Shown in pieces: positions 6,036 to 7,545 of a DNA stretch of 7,545 nt. The translations under genes were made by a program, and so were the position numbers. Position 1 is the stretch's first letter, and the number at the start of each line of letters is the position of its first letter. Under the pieces are notes generated by a model. That model saw only the letters and a list, made by a program, of their open reading frames with translations, was not told the DNA's origin and did not search any database. The stretch spans positions 1 to 7,545 of the forward strand of contig JADGQN010000234.1 in NCBI GenBank assembly GCA_017881765.1, read 5' to 3'. Origin of the DNA: Syntrophobacterales bacterium (lineage in GTDB: Bacteria > Desulfobacterota > Syntrophorhabdia > Syntrophorhabdales > WCHB1-27).

Positions 6036-6740
6036 TTGTTTTTCTTCAGCAGAAGCGGGCATGCATTTAGTGATGTATTGAAGCATTGTTATATTCTGTT
6101 TGACTACCTATGCTACGCCTCGTCGAGCAGCGTGGATGATTTTCATGAAAGAGAATTCTTGGCTTGTTTCGCGTCAGGTATAGGAAGTAGTTACAAAGAC
6201 GAATATAATAAATTACTAACCGATAAGAGATTTAGTTCAGCAATAATTTGTCCGCATGATGTTTTGCGTGAAGAAAAACTTAATGAGATTTCTGAAAGGT
6301 ATTATTCAGAGGATTTTCTTCATCGCATGAATTCTCTCATGTCACACTACCGTATGGGCTTCGACACCACCACATTTGATGATTTACAGGTGCCAAGGCT
6401 GGACAAAGATGTTGGACGACCTCTTGGAGAATCGCCCACTAAGACTCAATGGCTAGAGCACGCAGCAAGGGATTTGGCACATTATTGTTTAGTGAAAGAA
6501 AAGCACCCACAAACATTATCACTGTTCTCAGACATACACAAAACATTTTACGCATTTTTTGAACTTAACATGAGAGAGCAATTGACGGGGGATGATTTGC
6601 TACATAGTAGTGAGATGTTGCCAAGTTTCAGCTCATTTACCTGGGAAGAGATACTTGAACTCAGGAATGGCCCGTCTATTGGAAGCTGTAGGAGAATGTT
6701 GTCAGATTATTTATTTGATGACACTCAAAATAATACCTGA
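6036..6740 (+). CDS. Unrecognised protein, probably a 5'-truncated gene fragment
   Basis: I do not recognise this protein. The frame is open from 5928, just after the flavodoxin stop, to TGA 6738-6740, but it has no ATG or GTG before ATG 6327; the earliest usual start is TTG 6036, which has no Shine-Dalgarno site. The product from 6036 would be 234 residues, soluble, without signal peptide or clear membrane segment, rich in aromatic, acidic and serine residues. Recognisable stretches are GHAFSDVLKHCYILFDYLCY near the N-terminus, which could be helical, and FTWEEILELRNGPSIGSCRR near the C-terminus. Base composition is far below that of the genes upstream (17 G+C of 60 in 6181-6240), pointing to transfer. 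The likely meaning is that the gene lost its 5' end when it joined the flavodoxin remnant. The frame also stays open after its stop. A defence or element-borne role is possible only by its place beside a recombinase fragment. Confidence 0.5.
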   Translation: MFFFSRSGHAFSDVLKHCYILFDYLCYASSSSVDDFHEREFLACFASGIGSSYKDEYNKLLTDKRFSSAIICPHDVLREEKLNEISERYYSEDFLHRMNSLMSHYRMGFDTTTFDDLQVPRLDKDVGRPLGESPTKTQWLEHAARDLAHYCLVKEKHPQTLSLFSDIHKTFYAFFELNMREQLTGDDLLHSSEMLPSFSSFTWEEILELRNGPSIGSCRRMLSDYLFDDTQNNT

Positions 6741-6764
6741 ATCGACAAAAGAATCTCAGGTATT
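6732..6764 (+). terminator. Inverted repeat over the TGA stop, possible weak intrinsic terminator
   Basis: AATACCTGA (6732-6740) and TCAGGTATT (6756-6764) are perfect 9-bp inverted copies around a 15-base loop, and the left arm contains the stop codon TGA. The right arm runs into TTTT (6763-6766) followed by an AT-rich tail. This fits a weak intrinsic terminator, but the stem is AT-rich and the loop large. It could also be an operator-like site or a chance repeat. Confidence 0.4.
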
Positions 6765-6950
6765 TTATACGATGCAGTGACAGAATTTGAGCAAAATCCA
6801 AGAAAGAGTTTAGTTAGCGAAACAATGATAGCCCGGTCTTCAACAACGCCGTTATCGTTTTTGTCACCAATTCGATATTTGGTAAATCTCTTCGAAAACA
6901 AGTCAAAATTGGGAGCTTTATTTTTTCTGCAAAACGTGAAGCGACCGTAA
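6741..6950 (+). pseudogene. In-phase continuation of the unrecognised frame after TGA
   Basis: Directly after TGA 6738-6740 the same phase is open for 69 codons to TAA 6948-6950. It reads protein-like, with segments such as GILYDAVTEFEQNPRKSLVS and SPIRYLVNLFENKSKLGALF, balanced in charged and hydrophobic residues. This suggests that TGA 6738-6740 is a nonsense mutation in a once longer gene. A shorter open frame in another phase (6818-6967) also exists, so chance is not excluded. I do not recognise the segment. Recoding as selenocysteine is unlikely: no redox motif surrounds the TGA and the hairpin spans it. Confidence 0.35.
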
Positions 6951-7159
6951 GGTTCGTATCGGGGTAGGCTTACGCAAGGCGCACAGCCTCATTACCACTC
7001 GAAACTCTCAAGAAGATGAAAACTGTTGCCGTACTCTCTTCCAGCAGTTGACACCTTTAATTCACCTAGAAGTGGTGCGCCGCAGGGTGATCGGATTTGT
7101 GAAGATTGCCAACCGTACTGGTGCGAACGCAAAGCAATGAGGCCCCGACTTGGCTTCAG
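6951..7159 (+). other. Stretch without a supported gene
   Basis: About 210 bases between the orphan frame and the recombinase fragment. CGTAAG (6946-6951) and CTTACG (6969-6974) form a 6-bp inverted repeat around 17 bases. A TTGACA at 7048-7053 lacks a matching -10 box. A + frame (7026-7247) contains a C-x-x-C pair (ICEDC) but starts at TTG without a ribosome binding site and overlaps the recombinase remnant, so I do not call it. The stretch may be the non-coding edge of an integrated element. Confidence 0.4.
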
Positions 7160-7267
7160 TTATTTTCCGTGGAGTACATCCATCCAGCGCAAGGCTTCAG
7201 TGTCGCTTATCTTGCCCACGTACATCTGGGTGGTCTTGAGATCCTGATGCCGCAGCAGCAACTGACT
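7160..7267 (-). pseudogene. Tyrosine recombinase/phage integrase, C-terminal fragment
   Basis: Read on the minus strand, the frame ends at TAA (7162-7160). Its last 35 residues begin QLLLRHQDLKTTQMYVGK and end with ISDTEALRWMDVLHGK. This matches the C-terminal end of tyrosine site-specific recombinases: the histidine in LRHQDL is the His/Trp position of the active-site set and the tyrosine in TTQMYVG is the nucleophile that attacks DNA. The frame is open upstream to 7351, but the residues beyond about 7267 (for example NFGVPFAAINRVKYQ) do not look like the expected H-x-L-R region, and no other minus-strand phase supplies it. So the gene is broken and only its tail remains. These enzymes integrate, excise or invert mobile DNA. 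It has the expected place for the edge of an old integrated element with the low-GC orphan gene. Confidence 0.7.
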
Positions 7268-7449
7268 TTGGGCTTTTTGATACTTTACCCGATTTATTGC
7301 CGCAAATGGAACCCCAAAATTGCCAGAAATTGCCCATATTTTGGCCATCAAGAAAACATTTACCTACCGGGCCGGTTGGTAATGGAGCAATGGATGTGAC
7401 TATTCGTTGCTATATCTTGCCCGAATTAGGCTCCTTTTGTCCAAATGCT
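7268..7449 (-). other. Unassigned stretch between two minus-strand fragments
   Basis: Minus-strand frames are mostly closed here. CCAAAAT (7314-7320) and ATTTTGG (7338-7344) form a 7-bp inverted repeat around 17 bases. On the minus strand AAAAGGAG (7438-7431) looks like a ribosome binding site, yet no ATG, GTG or TTG follows at a usable distance, which could mark a gene start lost by rearrangement or be chance. Confidence 0.3.
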
Positions 7450-7545
7450 TTAATCTCCATCTAAGAATTCTTCTTGTTCGGCAAGATGTTCTTGGATTAA
7501 CTTTAGCAATGCCTGATCACATTGCCTCAGAAAAGCCTTGATCTG
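7450..7545 (-). CDS. C-terminal end of an unrecognised minus-strand protein (5' end outside window)
   Basis: On the minus strand the frame is open from the right edge (7545) for 31 codons to TAA (7452-7450). It reads AFLRQCDQALLKLIQEHLAEQ and ends EEFLDGD. The pattern of leucines and acidic residues suggests an amphipathic helix and an acidic tail, as at the end of many real proteins. I do not recognise the family. With only 31 codons a chance frame cannot be excluded. If real, it points the same way as the recombinase fragment downstream of it. Confidence 0.4.
   Translation of the reverse strand, partial: QIKAFLRQCDQALLKLIQEHLAEQEEFLDGD

Noticed and set aside
6738..6764. TGA as selenocysteine codon with a SECIS element
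   Set aside because: The inverted repeat includes the TGA itself in its arm, the loop lacks a clear SECIS apical stem, and the protein has no redox motif near the site.
6941..6975. GGTTCGTATC resembling a tRNA T-arm
   Set aside because: The bases around it do not form the 5-bp T stem and there is no acceptor or anticodon arm.
7026..7247. Frame with ICEDC and WCE that might be a small zinc-binding protein
   Set aside because: It starts at TTG without a ribosome binding site, has only one C-x-x-C pair, and overlaps the better supported recombinase remnant on the other strand.
1..7545. CRISPR array or phased repeats
   Set aside because: No set of regularly spaced repeats was seen; the only perfect tandem repeat is the two-copy 18-bp unit at 331-369.

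Overview
The window looks like the chromosome of a strictly anaerobic, fatty-acid- or aromatic-acid-degrading bacterium, most likely a syntrophic or sulfate-reducing member of the Desulfobacterota (former Deltaproteobacteria). This is inferred from gene content only: an AMP-forming acyl-CoA synthetase, a CoA-transferase fused to a GNAT domain, a butyryl-CoA-dehydrogenase-like flavoenzyme, a second CoA-transferase and a hotdog thioesterase, all on the + strand. No ribosomal RNA, tRNA or other phylogenetic marker is present.

Bases 1-4969 are a CoA-ester metabolism cluster. The tail of an acyl-CoA synthetase (1-303), the CoA-transferase/GNAT fusion (333-2240) and the acyl-CoA dehydrogenase (2269-3423) are separated by only 28-29 bases and are probably one transcript. 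After a 181-base gap holding a strong GC-rich hairpin comes a second, shorter CoA-transferase (3605-4969). Together they could activate a carboxylic acid (by ATP or by CoA exchange), oxidise the acyl-CoA to an enoyl-CoA, and move CoA between acids. The true substrate cannot be read from the sequence. No electron-transfer flavoprotein, hydratase or thiolase lies in the window.

Bases 4970-5834 are a looser stretch with a PaaI-type thioesterase (start at 5226, not further upstream) and no obvious terminator.

Bases 5835-7545 are decayed or foreign DNA. A flavodoxin gene with a good ribosome binding site is frameshifted and cut off after about 45 codons, near base 5970. There the composition drops sharply (17 G+C in the 60 bases 6181-6240, against 37 in 2641-2700) and an unrecognised reading frame begins without a convincing start codon. 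This frame stops at TGA 6738-6740 inside a 9-bp inverted repeat, yet stays open for another 69 codons in the same phase. Further right are a tyrosine-recombinase C-terminal fragment on the minus strand (7160-about 7267) and the last 31 codons of another minus-strand frame that enters from the right edge. The best reading is the scar of an integrated element.

The most interesting points are the CoA-transferase/GNAT fusion beside an acyl-CoA synthetase that carries the classic acetylatable lysine, the perfect 18-bp duplication of the fusion gene's start, and the interrupted orphan gene at the junction. I found no convincing wholly new system.
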